DNA from: Crotophaga sulcirostris
Lineage: Eukaryota; Chordata; Aves; Cuculiformes; Crotophagidae
Direction: 5' to 3'
NCBI GenBank assembly: GCA_013397455.1
Contig: VYZB01000382.1
Location: 548,902 to 612,901 of the forward strand
DNA length: 64,000 nt
A program made the position numbers and the translations under genes. How positions within the stretch are numbered: the stretch's first letter is position 1; each line of letters begins with the position of its first letter. The notes beneath the pieces are model-generated. The model was not told the DNA's origin and did not search any database. It saw only the letters and a program-made list of their open reading frames with translations. Shown in pieces: positions 1 to 13,959 of this stretch.

Positions 1-3000
1 GATTTAAAGCCTACTCTAAAAGTTAATTTGTACAATAAATAGTTGAATAGAAGCAAAAGCAAAAGGTGCTTGAGAAGAATAGTTGTTAGATTTATTCAGT
101 TAATGGATTTTCTTCATTTATTCCATTATATTGATTTCATTCTGCTAAATCTGAAGGTTCTCTAAGACTTAAGTGTGTCCAGTCAGTCAGAGCTCATAAA
201 TATTGTTACTGTGGCTCAACTTGGTATTTCTAAATCACCTTTTGAAGTTGGCCTTTGTAATATAATCACAGCTACTTTAAGTCTTTTTTCTTTTTTCAAA
301 AAAATAACAGAAAATTAATTCATTCTGGTTAGTTGAAAGCCTTGCATGAACTCATTGAAACTTCCTGTGAAGTACTTCACAACTTAGTAGGAGGAAGGAT
401 TACAAAATAGCACTGCATGTTTTTCTGCACTGTTGCTTTTCAACTGAAATGAACTGTCTTGTGATTTGGTGTTTTGTGTGCTCTTTGAGGCAGCAAAAAT
501 TGGTGAGTTGAATGCTTTCAGTCAGATGAAATAATGTATATTTTAATTTAATGTGGTATTCCATATTCTAGTTAATAACTCTAACTATGCTGTTGTGTAG
601 CAAAAGGGGATCTTATTTCATTACTTTTTGTTTTAAGAGAATTTGGTGAACACGGCTCTGTTTTTTGAAATAAAATCTGTAGGTGCCTTCTTTAAGCAGG
701 TGCTCTGGTCAAATGAGTGGAGAAGGCTGTGAATGTACAGTCAAAGAGCAGAGAATTTTAAACCACACCTGCTTAGACAGCCACGCTTAGTTGGATAGTT
801 CTAAGCATTGATACATTGCTTGCACTATTATTAACCAACTCACTGTTGGGAGACAGGAACTCTTTGGGGGCTCTTTCTGAGATGTCCAACTCATGCTATG
901 GACTCTGCAACTCATGGTTTGGGTTTCAGTGCTGGGAACAACTATCTTTTATGTGCAAAATTATTTAGTTAGATCTAGCCTCTAATATTTGTTTTAAACT
1001 GGAGATTGCTTAGGTTGGTGTTATTCAACATGAACATCTAGTCAGTTTCTTATTGATTTATTACCAGAACAAATGTAGGAAGTATTACTGATTTTTGAGC
1101 ATACTCTGAAAGAGTGAGAATTGAGCAGAGTTACTTAGGTGCTGGAATCAATAAAAGAGAAGGAAGACAGTATGGAACAGGAGAAGAGAAATTTTGCATT
1201 TGAAAATTTTCAAGCATTAAGGTTAGAGTCTGTCATTCATTGAAAGAGTTGTATAATATTAGACTCAGGCTAAAAAAAGAGATTCCTTTGTTTGTCTCAG
1301 GTCAAAAGAAAACAAGAACACCCTAGAATACAAATATTTTTTTCTTTATGTAACATGAAGTAGTCTAGAAATAGGAAATCCATTAATTCAGTTGTGATTT
1401 GATTTCTAAATTGCATAGAGAGAATACCCAGCACCATAAGTCAGAGAAACAGAAAGGAAGGTTAAGGTTTGCTGAGTTGCTAAAGAAAGCAAGATTGCTT
1501 AACTCTCTGTCCAAATTCTATAGAAGCTTTCAGAAGTTTCACAGCTTTTCTTACTGTAATTAGAACTCACTAATATTTCTTTGGAATTGATGTAACAGGA
1601 GTGAGAGGACTGTTATTAAATGATCAGAAAGGCTTTGTTCAGCACTTGTGCGGAAACAGGAGGTGTTAGTAAATACAAAAGTAACAGAAAATTCCCTGGT
1701 TAAAATGGAATTTGAGACATTTAGAAATAATATGAAAAAAACAAATGCAATTTCTGTTCATTGTATCAAGGAGTTTTTAAGTTTAAAGTCTTTCTAATGA
1801 TTATTTTGTAATGCAAATAGAGTTGTGTTATTATGATTAGCCTGAACAGAAAGAATGGAAACACTAATACAGTTCCTTGGGCAATATCTTGATTGTTTAA
1901 GTTTCTTGTTGCTCACAAGTTTTGGAAGTGCAGGTTTTCCCAGGAATTCTGTGTTTAAGAGTTTAAAAGTCTTTTCAAGTTGTTCCTGGACAGTGGAAAC
2001 CAGGAATATTTCTGAATCCCTCAGTCCTGGAGTGAGGTTCAACTGTGTCTTCGCTCCAGGTAAGGATGAAACACAGGTATGCACAAACTCTTCTGCAAAC
2101 TTTTTCCTTCATGGTTTCTGTAGAAGGAAAGTTGGATGTCTGCTTCATGTGTGTACTCCAAAAGGTATCTGATCTATATTTTAAAGGGAGCAGGAATTTA
2201 GGATAGGTGGGTCTCCCTACAGGCGCTCTTCTGTCTCCTGAGCAACTCCACTGTGCATCACTGGACAGCCATTACAATAATACATATAAAAAAGATAATT
2301 CCAGCATGTAACCCAAAAGCAACAATTAGGCATAAAATTGAGATCTCTTCAGGTTAGTTTGATATGTTAGGATCAAATATAGTATTCTGGTTAATTTGGG
2401 TTGTACTTTGTCCTGTTATCGGCAGCCTTCTTCTGCAATTACTTTATTGTTCCTTTCCTTTAAAGCATGCCTTAATCTGCAGAAAGCTACATATTAACAT
2501 ATGTTTCTAGATAGCAAACACAATAAAAACATTTTTTTGTTGATACATTATCAGCATTTTTATGATGAATTATTATTTTCTTAGCCAGAAATAATAATGT
2601 TAACATCCTGAAAATGAAATTGCTTTTGCTGTTAGCTCAGGAAATGAAGGGGAAAGAGCTTTGTTGACTATATGTTCTCATGGGCTGGAAAGATCCTATC
2701 ATGATATCCTATAAGGTAAAAATCTGGAACACATTTGACACAATTTTAGATAATTAGAGTCAGGAAGTAGATAGCTTCTATTGGAACTGAACAAAAATAA
2801 AAGGAAGTGAAACAAATCTGCTGTATTTGAGACAGACTGTACATTTTCCACTGCCATTACATTAACATGCTTAAGTAGCCTGTTCTCTATTGCATATGGC
2901 ACTTGGTTCAGGTGTGGTACAAGTGATGTGAACTGACATTCAAAGGAACAATGTATTTGTATTTCAGAACTGTGTCTGCTTTTCCTTTGCAATCAGGGAT

Positions 3001-4639
3001 GGATAAAATTTGATGATCATATTTGTACATACATACATACACACACATATTTCTCTCTCTCTCCATGTGTATATAAAGGTTCTTTTCTCTCTTCAGCATC
3101 TTCCCTATTTCCACATGTGTCTTTACCTATTGTCCAAAATAGGAAATGCCTCCAAAGGAAATATTTCTGGCTAGGACATATAAGAAATTCACTTAACGCT
3201 ATTCTGTCCAAAATATATCTTTGAAAAACAGATATTTGTTTTTCCTGTCATCTGACATTCTAGACGTCCTGTTTTACATTTTTTCTGAAGCAGAATTTAC
3301 ATGGATACATCAGCATTTTGATTCCTAAAAGTCAAAGAATGTTTTGAACTTTCTTACTTGTGACTAGTGGCTGATCAAATATTGCTGCTAGCTCAAAGAT
3401 GAACAATATAAAACTGACTTTGTCACTCCTACTTTCTTGCTGGGTCTGATAGAATCTTGGGAATACCCTCATCCTTGATTGAAAGTTTGTAACCTAGTGG
3501 CAGAAGCCGAATATCCTGTAAGTGCAGAGATTTAGATAGCCTCTGAGTGCAGAGAGATCTGAATCTAGGACTGTAACTTACAATGTGATTTTTCTGTCAG
3601 TAAGAAATTATGCAAGAAATGAGACCTATCTTTGGCTCCTTCAGCCTTGTGTTGAGTGTGTCTGGCAGTTAAGTGCTGCTGGGGCATGTTAACCATCCAG
3701 GACTGGGTACCTGTGACAACCTAGGTGTGAAGAGACTGTGTGGGCTGCAAACAGCATTAGTCGCCTACGTGTTCATCACTGTCTAGGTGTTGACAAATTT
3801 AGTTGAAGTCAATAGTAAAACTGTAAGTCTGTAAAAAGTTTTCATCTTGAACCTATCTGCTTTGTGAGACAGACAGTTTGTATCTCCTGTATTCAAATGC
3901 TTAGCTCCACCCAAGGTGCAAAGTAAGGAAGGTCTATTTTAGACCTCATGTGGTGCCTACTTGACAGCTGATAACTCCATTGGTGTTTCAAACACAGTCA
4001 CTGTATGTAGCAAGGTGAAGAAGTTACAGCCATAGTCAGGTACTGCTCTGAGACACTCTGGAAAATACACACCAAAGTGTAAGGCCCTCCTGCCCCTTAT
4101 GTTTCAAGAAGGACTTCAAGTCTTTTGCCTGGGAAGGGAGGAAGAGAGGGAAGTGATCTTGCTTTTTACAAGCTCCAGAATCAGCTTAATTAAAGGATAA
4201 GGCTGTAGTTTAACAGGATTTTGTCTTCAGTGGTGATACTGGCCTCTTCACAACCAGTCCCTCTGTTCTTTATGCTTGGTCCCATTCACAGGCCAAAGCG
4301 TCCTCCTCTAAGAGGTACTTACCAAAACTGCTGTGAACAGGCTTAGGCTTGGTGACCTGGTTCACAGCACAGCTGTGCAAACAAGTTGACAGAGTTGAAG
4401 GGTCCCATGCTGTCATGAGGGGCATGAGGAAAAGACTACCAAGCAGCGAAGTGGTAGGGAGAGCATTCGGTAGCAAATTTTGCTGTGTAGACGAGCATAT
4501 CACAACATAACATCTGACTACACTCTGAGGGACACTTAAGAAAATCTTTTTTTGAGCAGTGCTTTGGGGTGTGTGGTGCAGATTGCCTCCTATGCAAACT
4601 GTATCCCAGCCCATCAGGTGCTATCCACACCAGTGTTTA
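1..4639. other. AT-rich non-coding stretch, no gene seen
   Basis: All open frames here are short (about 115 codons or fewer), occur on both strands and resemble no known protein. The only structured element is the microsatellite near 3.03 kb. Exons shorter than about 150 bases could be present and go unseen without comparison to another bird. Confidence 0.6.
3026..3063. repeat. TACA/CA/TC microsatellite
   Basis: About four TACA units run into a short CA run and then, after ATATT, into a CT run of about six units. This is a compound simple repeat of about 38 bases, typical of vertebrate non-coding DNA. Confidence 0.8.
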
Positions 4640-4745
4640 GGCTGGAGTCACTGTGTCCTTCAGCTAGGCTTTTCTGAACTTGAATGGGAGACCACAACAC
4701 ATTTGAAACACAAAGTTCAGTTCTGGGTATCAAAGAGTGTGAAAG
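4640..4745 (+). repeat. possible 5S-rRNA-derived SINE scrap
   Basis: Positions 4678-4693 match the box C part of the vertebrate 5S rRNA internal promoter at 15 of 16 bases (ACTTGAATGGGAGACC against ACTTGGATGGGAGACC). A weak GCTAGGC, like the GCTAAGC of 5S, lies just upstream at 4663. The rest of a 5S gene is not recognisable, so this is not a functional 5S copy. Amniotes carry 5S-headed SINEs (SINE3/AmnSINE1 type), and an eroded member is the simplest reading. Chance similarity cannot be excluded. Confidence 0.3.
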
Positions 4746-7700
4746 CATGGCATAGGTGTTGAGGGACCATGAGATTGATCCATTGTTGAACTAAGTTCCT
4801 TTTGTCATCCCGCACATTTGAAATTGCAGTTGTCTTCCCTGGGATGGGATGAAAGCTTATCTGCTGAGGCATGTTCCATGTTAAATGTCGCATACTTAAA
4901 AGGTTATGTGCCTTGCTTTAGAAATAAAGATCTTCCTACAGTAAAGTGACTTCTGTCAACTAGAGAGGCAGCAGCAACTCCACATTGGATATTTTAAATT
5001 GTTAAGTTTTAAGAGATTGCTGAATATACTTTCACATTCCTGTGTTATAAAGCTGTCATCTTGCAACAGCATTTAGTGTCAGGTCTTCATTCTATAAATC
5101 TATCCCATCCTCCTCAATTTATCAGTTCCACCTTCCTCAAATACTGTGATAACACAAGTATGTTCTCTGGTGCTCTCCTCCACTATACTGAACAAAAGTG
5201 GCTGATTTTCCTTTCGCTGCTTTCCTCATTTCCCCTGGTTCTCAGGCCATGCCAAGCTGTTGGCTCCCAGCTTGAAATCCGCCTCTGGTGCCAGTTTCCT
5301 TTGCTCACTTGCTATATTTTCAAGCGTGAACCTACATGTTCAGACAACCCTCTCCCCCCCTTAAGCATTGACAAAAATACCTCCTAATCATCTTTCAGAT
5401 CACTCCTTCATCACTGTGTTCTTCAGCAAGGAATACTGTGATGCTTAAAAGCTTGAGAGCAATTGGTTATTATCATGCTGACCACTGTTATCTCACTGTT
5501 TCCTGATACCAGGTCAGCTGACCCCCTCTTATCTTCTGTATTTGGCTACAGCTGTCAGCCCTATAGACAGGACATACCGTTCTGCTTTTGCACAGGGTGA
5601 AAAAGAGCTGATACAAGGAGAAATGTTGCAGAACAGAGACTACACTAAATTATGATAATTTAAGCAATAGGTACAGTGTTGACCTTACTAAACCTGTCCC
5701 AGCTTTTATATCACTGTCATTGAATGCTATGTCAAGAGATTATTTGGATTATTTTTAGAGACACACAGTATAGTAATGTGCTGCTGAGGTTGATCAATTA
5801 AAAGGTTTGATGGAAAGTGTGAATTTCCTTCCTGAACTGGTGTGCAGGATAAACCTGTGGCTCTGATATTTCAAGGTAATTTACAGCTTTCTGGCAGATC
5901 CTCCATCACATGCTCGATCATGCAATACATTTTTACCTCGAGGCATGTACACTAAAGAATGAAACATTTGTGATCCTGCTTTTAAAACCGTTACTATCTG
6001 TTTGCATTGTAGTAGCAAACTTTTGAGATGCCAGCTTCAATTTTGATCTTGAACATAAACCATAATAAAATTTCCACCTGCTGCAGGGTTCACGTTCAGT
6101 AATGACAAGGTGACTAAGGGTTATGAGGTGTGCCACTAAAGGCAGGGACCCTTGAAAAATATGTAGCACATAAAAATACTGATTCTGAACCTCTCAACCT
6201 CCTGACTGGTGCTATAACCACCATCCTTGCCCCTTACCATCCAGAGAGAACTGGTCTAATAATAGGAATTTTCTTTCCAAAGTTTTAATGTTTTGTTTTC
6301 AAAGTGGAATTAGAAAATTTTAAATTGTTATCACTAATGTTGAGCTATACTGAATATGCAAAATAAATTTCCATGACTAGTATAATCACTGGCTTATATT
6401 TTGGGTCAGATATAGTGCTGGATGAACATACTGATTAAATACTTAAACAAAAGACCCTTGCCATTCAACAGGAGATGCCATGTGATAAAGCTGGCATCTA
6501 AACAAGTGTAATTGTTTATGGATGAGTATTTGTCACAGGTGAGGTTGCAGACCCGACTGTGCTGATGTGTCTAGGATGAGAGACATCCCAGGCAGCCCCA
6601 GCTGAAGCCCTGCCCTTTTCCTGAAGGGAGCAGCTCCTGCAGCACAGATGCTGAATTGAGTGGAAAGCAGCTCCAAACAGTGGTTTGCACCCAGCAATGC
6701 ATAAAAGGAGACAGTTCAGCCATTCTTACATACTTTGTTCAGCTGCTGTCCTGCAGCAGCTACAGGAAGAGCAGAAGTGGAGAGTAGAGGCTGTTGTCTA
6801 TCAGCTGTACATTACCATACAGGGCTTGACAGCCTCAGTGTTGGCCAGTTGAGCTTCTTCACTTCACTTTGATCTATGGTGCTGAATGTACCTCTGTTTC
6901 ATTTTAAAGCCTGGATTCAGATTTAGACAGAAACTTCAAGTAACAAGTACCTGAAACAACCGTATGTTACCCAACTGGAACAATGGGATAGTCCACAGTT
7001 TTGTTTCGGTTTAGGATTTTGGGGGCTTCTTTTTTTTTACAAGCACAAAAGCCAATGAGACAGTTTCTTAGCTAAGTGTTCAGCTGGGTGATGGAAAGAG
7101 AAAGATGCCTGCCAGTTATAGCCAGCAATGAGCCATATGCTACCCACAATTTCTTTAAATAAATACCAATATGATTTTAATAAGACCATTAGAAATGGGA
7201 ATGGAAATTTTAAAACTATTAATATTACTTTTTATTTCTTGAACTGATAAAGTGTAGCTTAGAAGAAAGTAAGTACTGTGGCTGAGGTTTTCAGTACAAC
7301 CAAAACATGTAGCTATCTAAATGGTATTGAAATACATTGGGATTTGAATATTTTAATTGCTTTAGATGTCTTTGAAAATGATGGTGTTAAGGCCTTTTCT
7401 TTTGGATTACAATGTCATGTCTGTCCCTGTTTTGTTTCTTCCCACAGAGCAGTTAGTAGATAACAAAGGTGAATTGCATAGATATTTGTATGAAATGCAA
7501 TGAGTGCACTGCAGATCTATCATCCCCATGACATTAATTCAGGCCTAAAGACTTTGGCTTGTCACTAAATTCCTTCCCCTCATGAATTTACAACATACAA
7601 CAACCTAAAACTCTGACCTGACATGCAGGATTACTTGTATTATTTTGTCTATTTTTTGTTCTACCCACTGTGTTATTCTCTTAATACACAATGTCATTAT

Positions 7701-8284
7701 CAGAATATGCTGTACATTTAAAAGTAATTATCACTAACTATTTGTTTATATTGTGGTCTAAATGTGTGAACCTTGTTATAGCATGTTTTCTTAACTATTC
7801 AGAATAAATGTACATACAGACATAGACACTGAATATTGAAATATATTTGCAAATGAACAGTTTACACCAGATCTAATGCAACTGTGAGCAGGACTAAGGA
7901 CTGTACTCAGCAGCTACTCTAAATCTACCCATTGGTCTCTATTCAGCCTTACTAGTAATTATACAAAAGAGAAAAATAACTCAGGAGGCAATGCAATGAG
8001 ATATAAGATTGGGATTTTGCTGCCTTAAATTTCATGTCTGAACACAGGAGAATTTTTTGTATGGCCAGTACTTGTATGGCAGATGCTGCACCATATCTTC
8101 CATTTGCCTATAGTGAGCACAGTGGGCAAAACTTTGGAACAGAGGCCTTCAGGACAGCGTCTTTACATCAAGGAACAGAGCTACAGCACTTTTATTCTGG
8201 GATCACTGGGAGATTGTGTAGATTAACGTAATCTGGGCATCTCTGCACTGAATTGTTTCTTGTATGAATATAGGCTCAGAATCC
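4746..8284. other. non-coding stretch, no gene seen
   Basis: No repeat family or coding exon is recognisable. The part at about 6540-6860 is richer in G and C than its surroundings and holds a TATA-like GCATAAAAGG near 6699, with nothing else to support a promoter. Confidence 0.55.
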
Positions 8285-8728
8285 TACCAGAGTCAGAGGG
8301 CTGGAGTACCTCCCATACGAGGACAGGCTGAGAGAGCTGGGCTTGTTCAGCCTAGAAATGAGAAGTCTCCTGGGAGACCTTATAGCAGCCTTCCCGTACC
8401 TAAAGGGGACCTACAGGAAAGATGGAGAGGGCCTCTTTATCAGTGAATGCGGTGATAGGACAAGGGATAAAGGTTTTAAGCTGAAAGAGGGAAGATTTAG
8501 ATTAGGTATTAGGAAGAAATTTTTTACTGTGAGGGTGGTGAGGCACTGGAACAGGTTGTTCACAGAAGTCGTGGATACTCTATCTCTGGAGGTGTTCAAG
8601 GCCAGGCTGGATTAGGCTTTGAACAACCTGATCTAGTGAAAGGTGTCCCTGCCCATGAAAGGGGGGGATTGGAACTGGATGATCTTTAAGGTCCCTTCTA
8701 ACCAAAACCATTCTATGATTCTATGATC
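8285..8728 (+). mobile_element. CR1 LINE, 5'-truncated 3' end
   Basis: This is the 3' end of a chicken-repeat-1 type non-LTR retrotransposon, inserted in plus orientation. It begins within the last part of ORF2, continues through a short 3' untranslated region and ends at 8710-8727 with ATTCTATGATTCTATGAT, the tandem octamer tail typical of avian CR1. Truncation at the 5' side is the usual result of incomplete target-primed reverse transcription. The 3' region (CCATGAAAGGGGGG, then GATCTTTAAGGTCCCTT) is that of a standard avian CR1 subfamily, which I do not name. No target-site duplication is visible, as is usual for CR1. Confidence 0.95.
8343..8615 (+). pseudogene. CR1 ORF2 C-terminal fragment
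   Basis: An open frame of 90 codons encodes the C-terminal tail of the CR1 ORF2 polyprotein, the part after the reverse transcriptase. It has the conserved order GDLIA, FPYLKG, the DRTR/KGFKLKEGRF block, IRKKFFTVR, HW/RL and LEVFKARLD. The stop follows directly after LD, where related copies usually continue for a few residues. The frame opens inside the element, with no promoter or ribosome start of its own, and lacks the endonuclease and reverse-transcriptase domains. It is therefore a relic and not a gene; it stays open because the copy is fairly young and short. Confidence 0.9.
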
Positions 8729-8852
8729 CTGGCAGCAATAGTTGTAAAGCTCCAAGTATCCCAAAGTGATGTGAAGTAATGGGTGAGGATATATCATGCA
8801 CATGTTCATGTACATTAAAGGTAGTTTTTCATCGTTGTTGTATTTGATTTCC

Positions 8853-8878
8853 TTGCAAATCTTTTCGAAGATTTGCAA
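8853..8878. repeat. perfect 11-bp inverted repeat with TTCG loop
   Basis: TTGCAAATCTT at 8853-8863 and AAGATTTGCAA at 8868-8878 are exact reverse complements, separated by TTCG. An RNA copy could fold into an 11-bp stem with a four-base loop. It lies about 125 bases after the CR1 tail. No T-run terminator or flanking gene gives it an obvious role. Confidence 0.85.
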
Positions 8879-11800
8879 ATTAATTACCAGCATCTGTTTT
8901 CACATGGTAAACTTCTGCTTTTCTTTATGCTAAGCTTTTAAATAGATATTGATTAGTTGTTAACACTAGATGTAGTAAACATTCTCGTTTTAAGTACCAA
9001 TATTTGTTCTCATCTATATAAATACATTTTTGCATGCTTGCCACTCTAATAGTTTTAGTATTACTACATGATATATTTAAACATTTAAGGAAAGATGTAA
9101 AAATTAGTCCAGCTTTCTGGGAGGCTAGCACATTTTAAAAAAAGAGAAGACATCAAGGAATGTAATTGTCATTCTCTGAACATAACTTTGTTAATACTTA
9201 TTTCAAGATGGCTAAGGAGGACCATGTCACTGATGTAAGAAAACTCTTGGTTAAGAGCTAATGAGAGAATATCCTTTACAATACAAATCTGTCCAAGAAA
9301 AAATATATAGTAAAATAGTTGAGAACAGCTGCTTTTAAGTAGTAAATATCCAAGTAATGCCCAAGTGGAAATCTAATGTTATGAATGAATGCATTATTTT
9401 TCTCTGTTTCACAATCCGAACGCAAAATCAGTATTTATGTTGTGAAGAAAATACAGATAAACTTATATGAGAATCACAAGTCAGTTCCATTTACATTTTT
9501 GGTGGTAAAAAGGGCTTTTTTGCTTTCTATGGTGCTAAAAGCATAAATCAAAATGACGGTGCTCCTTAGGAAAATTAGGCCCTTGGATTTCAGTGGGTCT
9601 ACTTGATGTGAGGTGGAAACAAATTTCAGAGTTAAGAGCGTTCTGTTTCAGAAGCATATAGGTCTAGGCATTTTTAATGCTTTTTTCCAGGCCAATTACT
9701 ACTTTTTGCACAAATTCCAATTCATTTTATTTTGCAATCTAGTTTAAACTCTGATTACTAGCATGTTTTATCTCTTGCCTGCAAAGCTTTCTCTCTCTGC
9801 TGTTGGGATAAAATCTTATTCTTCTTCAAAGAAAAAGCAGATATCCTGGGAGATATAGCCTTATAATGTTGCTTGACTTTTCCACTAGCTCAGCATTTTC
9901 TGGGTTCAGTAGTATGTTTTTCTTGAATGTGTGTTTTGATGATTGCAAAGGCTGATATTTTTGCTTGTTTCCTTTTGTTCTGTTCTTTCAGTTTTCTGTT
10001 GAGATCATAATCCATCAAAGGGTACCAGTTCATCCTCATTTGAATTAATGAGAATTTGCACAGAGACCTTTTTGCTCTTCATTGGTTTTAGCATATGAGT
10101 GGATTTGCCTCAGTCTTCGCTTTTGGTTTGTTTCAGCTTCCTCATCAGTCTAATTATTCTCAGACACAGACTCATGCATATCTTTAAATTGCTGGAAATT
10201 CTTAAGTGAAAATGCACTCTTTGTATTCAGAACTTTACCTGTTTATCTTTGTTTGTTTTAGCATAACAGGCCAAAGAATCTGGTTCTATTAAGAAAATGA
10301 AGTAACATCATATTTAGATCAAGGATAATAAATTACTATTAGCTCATTGTATATCATTCCAGGCTCACTGTTTTGTAAGTTCCTTATTAGAGATCACCAG
10401 GAAAATTCACCAGTTGAAACTCTGCATGGAATTTGGAAAAAAATTCCTGTCTTATTCAGCTAAAATATTGGCACCAAAACATAAAGTAGGAAAAAACCTA
10501 CCTTCCTTTTCTGCTACAATGTATAAGTTATAATGATGCTCACATTATGTGCAAAGGTTTCTTGAAGAGAAAATGTGTTATTTCAGTTTTTTCCATTTAT
10601 TATTAAAAAAATAATGCCATGAACATGCCATTCCCTCCACCATAACAAGCAGTTTTCTTAAGAACTAAGATTTTTTCATTGTGCAAACTCCATTTCAGTA
10701 GCTGGTACTGCCTCATTTCACCTAAATTCAGTACAGGACTGTTCCTTAGGGAACCATTCAATGTGTGGATGGATGCCAGATTCTGGCCCATTTTGATTCA
10801 AAGTTTAGATAATGAAGCTTATTCTTCCCTCCCCCACCCCCATATTTTTTTTGCTTCTAGCCAGTGAGCTCCTTTCAGCGATACAGTCATTGCCCTAGAA
10901 AATGCTCATTCTATTCCTTCTATATTATTTTAAAACCTAAATCCATATAGTCATCTTATTTGAAGAGAAAAGAAGGGAAAGATCCTCTTTTCTACAGAGA
11001 ACATTATTTCTTTCTGCCTTGTGATTTCTCTTTTAAAAAGAAAATAAAGTAGTAATGTGTTACTGAAACTAATCCCAAGTATCTTGGAAACATAGTCTGG
11101 ACTGAACTTTTAATTGAGCAAAAGGGGTCTCTCTCTTACACCTCCTTACTCTACCGCACTGTACAAACTCGTGCTCTGAATTTCATCAATATGCCTGCCT
11201 CCTGCGTAAATCACATGTCTTATCAGATCTATTACTCAAAGGAAAAATGAAGTGCCTGTAGTTTCCAATTCAATTGTCGAGACAGCTTTCTTTAAAAAAA
11301 AACCCAAATCCTTTCCTCCAAATGCAATACAACTGTATTCTTACTATAGTTCTTTTAAGACTGCAGATTTGCTCAGCACTTCCAGGCAAACCTGTGACAC
11401 TTTGACTCTCAGCTCGTGTTTGTGAACTCAGGGCAGATTGGCATTGTGTTCCTGCTTGTTTCAGCTTTGCTGTGGTGTCGGAGAGAAGGTTTTTCTACAG
11501 TGCCACACCTGCTCATGTGGATGGATCTCAGCTTGTGCCCTTCCATACTTGATGGTCTCAGGAAGGAAGGTGAGATAGAAGGACAACGTTTCTTTTCCTG
11601 TTCTCTGGTAGTGCAAGAAGCATCAGTGGAAGACACCTATGTAAATGAGCAGAAGCCCTTCTTCCCTAACAACACTATATCAGTCCTTAATTGAATATTT
11701 AGCTAAAAGACTTCAAGGTTTTTTGTAACTCTCAGGAATTAATAGTCAAAGTAATGTATTAAATTGATTTTCTTTACCATTTTGGAAGACATCTGAATGC

Positions 11801-13959
11801 ATTTGGTTATGTTTATAGAATACTTTGCCCAGCTTTTTAACCTCATGCTGGAAATTTCTGCAGTATTTTCAATGTAACCTAAGTTGTCTTGTAGTGTCTT
11901 AAAAATTAAAAACGTAGTTAAAATTTATATTTGAAAATGTATTCTCAGGAAATTATGGCAGGTTATCTTCACTGCATTTTTACATTACAGTCTTTGATCG
12001 CTATGGAATTGCTTTAAGTTACTACAGGATAGTCATGCAAAAATGTTGCTGCTTCGTTCTCATGCTTTCATGCCTGAAATTGCGTCTGCTCAAAGTCACC
12101 CTGTGTGGAATCTTGAAATATATTCCCAATTTGTCTCTGATTGTGTTGAGCTGTTAAGTCAGAGCAAATGTGAAGTGTCAGAGAAAGATAATAGAGTTAC
12201 TGAAAAAGTGCATCAGCAACTGATTTGTAATTGTCCTGAAGTGGCTTTCTCTTATTGCTGAAGAGCTTTTTAAGAGAAATTACAGAGCCAAAGCCACAAC
12301 TTGCAGAAGAAAGGTAGATATTAATATTATTTTGTTCAAGCTGTTGGCCTGAGCTAGGACCCTGGTAGAATGTGCCTTAGGATATGATCATCTAGAATAG
12401 CCATCATGCATGGGGTGGCACTTGAAAACTGAAAATTCATAATTGTGCCATATATTTACAAAATTGTATCATTTCCTTGGGGTGTGACCCCAGTGCCCTC
12501 CTCCTTTTTTTTTGTTGTTTTTTTTTTTTTTTGCTTTAGTCTTGTGTGATGTAGGCTGATATGGTCCATTAAGACCATGTTATAGCCATGATTTGATGAT
12601 CTGAAGATTATCTTTAGTTACCCCAGTTTTTCTTATTCTTTTTCATTGACTGAATTCACCACAGCAGTTCTCTCTACAGATATTATCTCTGGCATGCTAC
12701 TGTTAGCTCTCTTCATTACTTATATTGCTCTAACAGGTCTGGACACGTTGCCAGTTTCCTTTTCCTTATTTACTGCATCTAAACCCAGCAATTCCAGAAG
12801 GCAATTAATCCTGACTGTCACCATTATCGTGAAGTTAGAGGTTAGAGACCTGGTTTTGACTAGATACTGAACTTTTAGATATTTGAGCCATTGTGTATAC
12901 CTGAAAGTGAAGGCCTCAAGCTACACTCTTCCAGCTCATAAAATACTTCACCAACAGCTGAGTTATATGAGTCTTGAAATGGCTTGCTGTCATTGGTGAA
13001 GACACCTTTCATTTAAAATTACAGAGCCAAATCTTTAGTGAGCAGCAATCATGTAATGACAAAATATCAGTTTGTTGCAGTTGAGGATACAACCATGAGT
13101 CAAGTCTCTAGACCATTTGTATAGTTTTTAAAAAAACAGTCCATTACATTTGAGTTATACCAATGCAAATTCACAGAAATCATGTAACATCAAATGCTAA
13201 ATAAATTAACTGGAATGAAAACCTCACATTCTTCCGATCCATGCTCTTAAAATGTATTCAAACTAAATTAGAATTTTTCTGCTTTGAATCAGTCTACTGA
13301 AAAAAAATCCAGGCAGGAAATAAGATTAGGGCAAAAATTAGAAAAATAGGGGTGTCAACATTTTAGGTGTAATTCAGTAATCCTTTACATGTTGAGTAAC
13401 ATAAACACCCAAGCAAAGGGTAGAGAAATAAAATCTTTCCGCATCAGGATGAGGAAACATTTTGCATCAACTTTGCCTTTCTATATGATAATGAAATTAA
13501 GAGAGTAATAGCAGTCCCTTCAGCAATTCTGATGACATGTCAGGATGGCTCCTGGAAGGCAAGCAAGCAGGGTAGGCCAGATTTGACTTTGTTGCTTAAT
13601 AGCTTAATAAAGGTAAAATAAATTCAGAGGAGAATATAATCTTCATTATTTGATCGGAAGAGAAGGTAAATTGCTGTATGCTTTCAGATAACAGCCACGT
13701 TTCAAGCTCAAGGTGCAAGCAGAAATCCAGCAATAGGCTGGGGGCTCCCTTATCAATTGCACAGGGTATAACGGGTAAGCCTGTCTTCCCAGAAGGCAAG
13801 ATTTACATGTGGATTTGACGCACAACCCTCCTGGCCCTGAGAGAACAGGGCTGTTCTCCTGAGCTGAAAGGAGCTGAACAGGAGCGGTTAGGAGAGTCAG
13901 GGAGGTTCACAAACGAGGCCCATGGGGACATCTCTGCTTCTGCTCAGAGCCTTGTGTTG
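8879..13959. other. non-coding stretch, no gene seen
   Basis: About 5 kb of mostly unique AT-rich sequence. A T-rich tract lies at 12505-12532. Open frames reach at most 92 codons, with no recognisable domain. I could not identify any transposon here. Confidence 0.55.
12505..12532. repeat. poly-T tract
   Basis: A run of T broken by two G bases over about 28 bases. It could be the reverse of an old poly-A tail, but no retrocopy is recognisable beside it. Confidence 0.8.

Noticed and set aside
6695..6720. TATA-like GCATAAAAGGAG in a GC-richer patch
   Set aside because: No initiator, no downstream exon and no LTR boundaries; chance occurrence is likely.
12505..12532. Poly-T as the tail of a reversed processed pseudogene
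   Set aside because: No recognisable coding remnant on either side.
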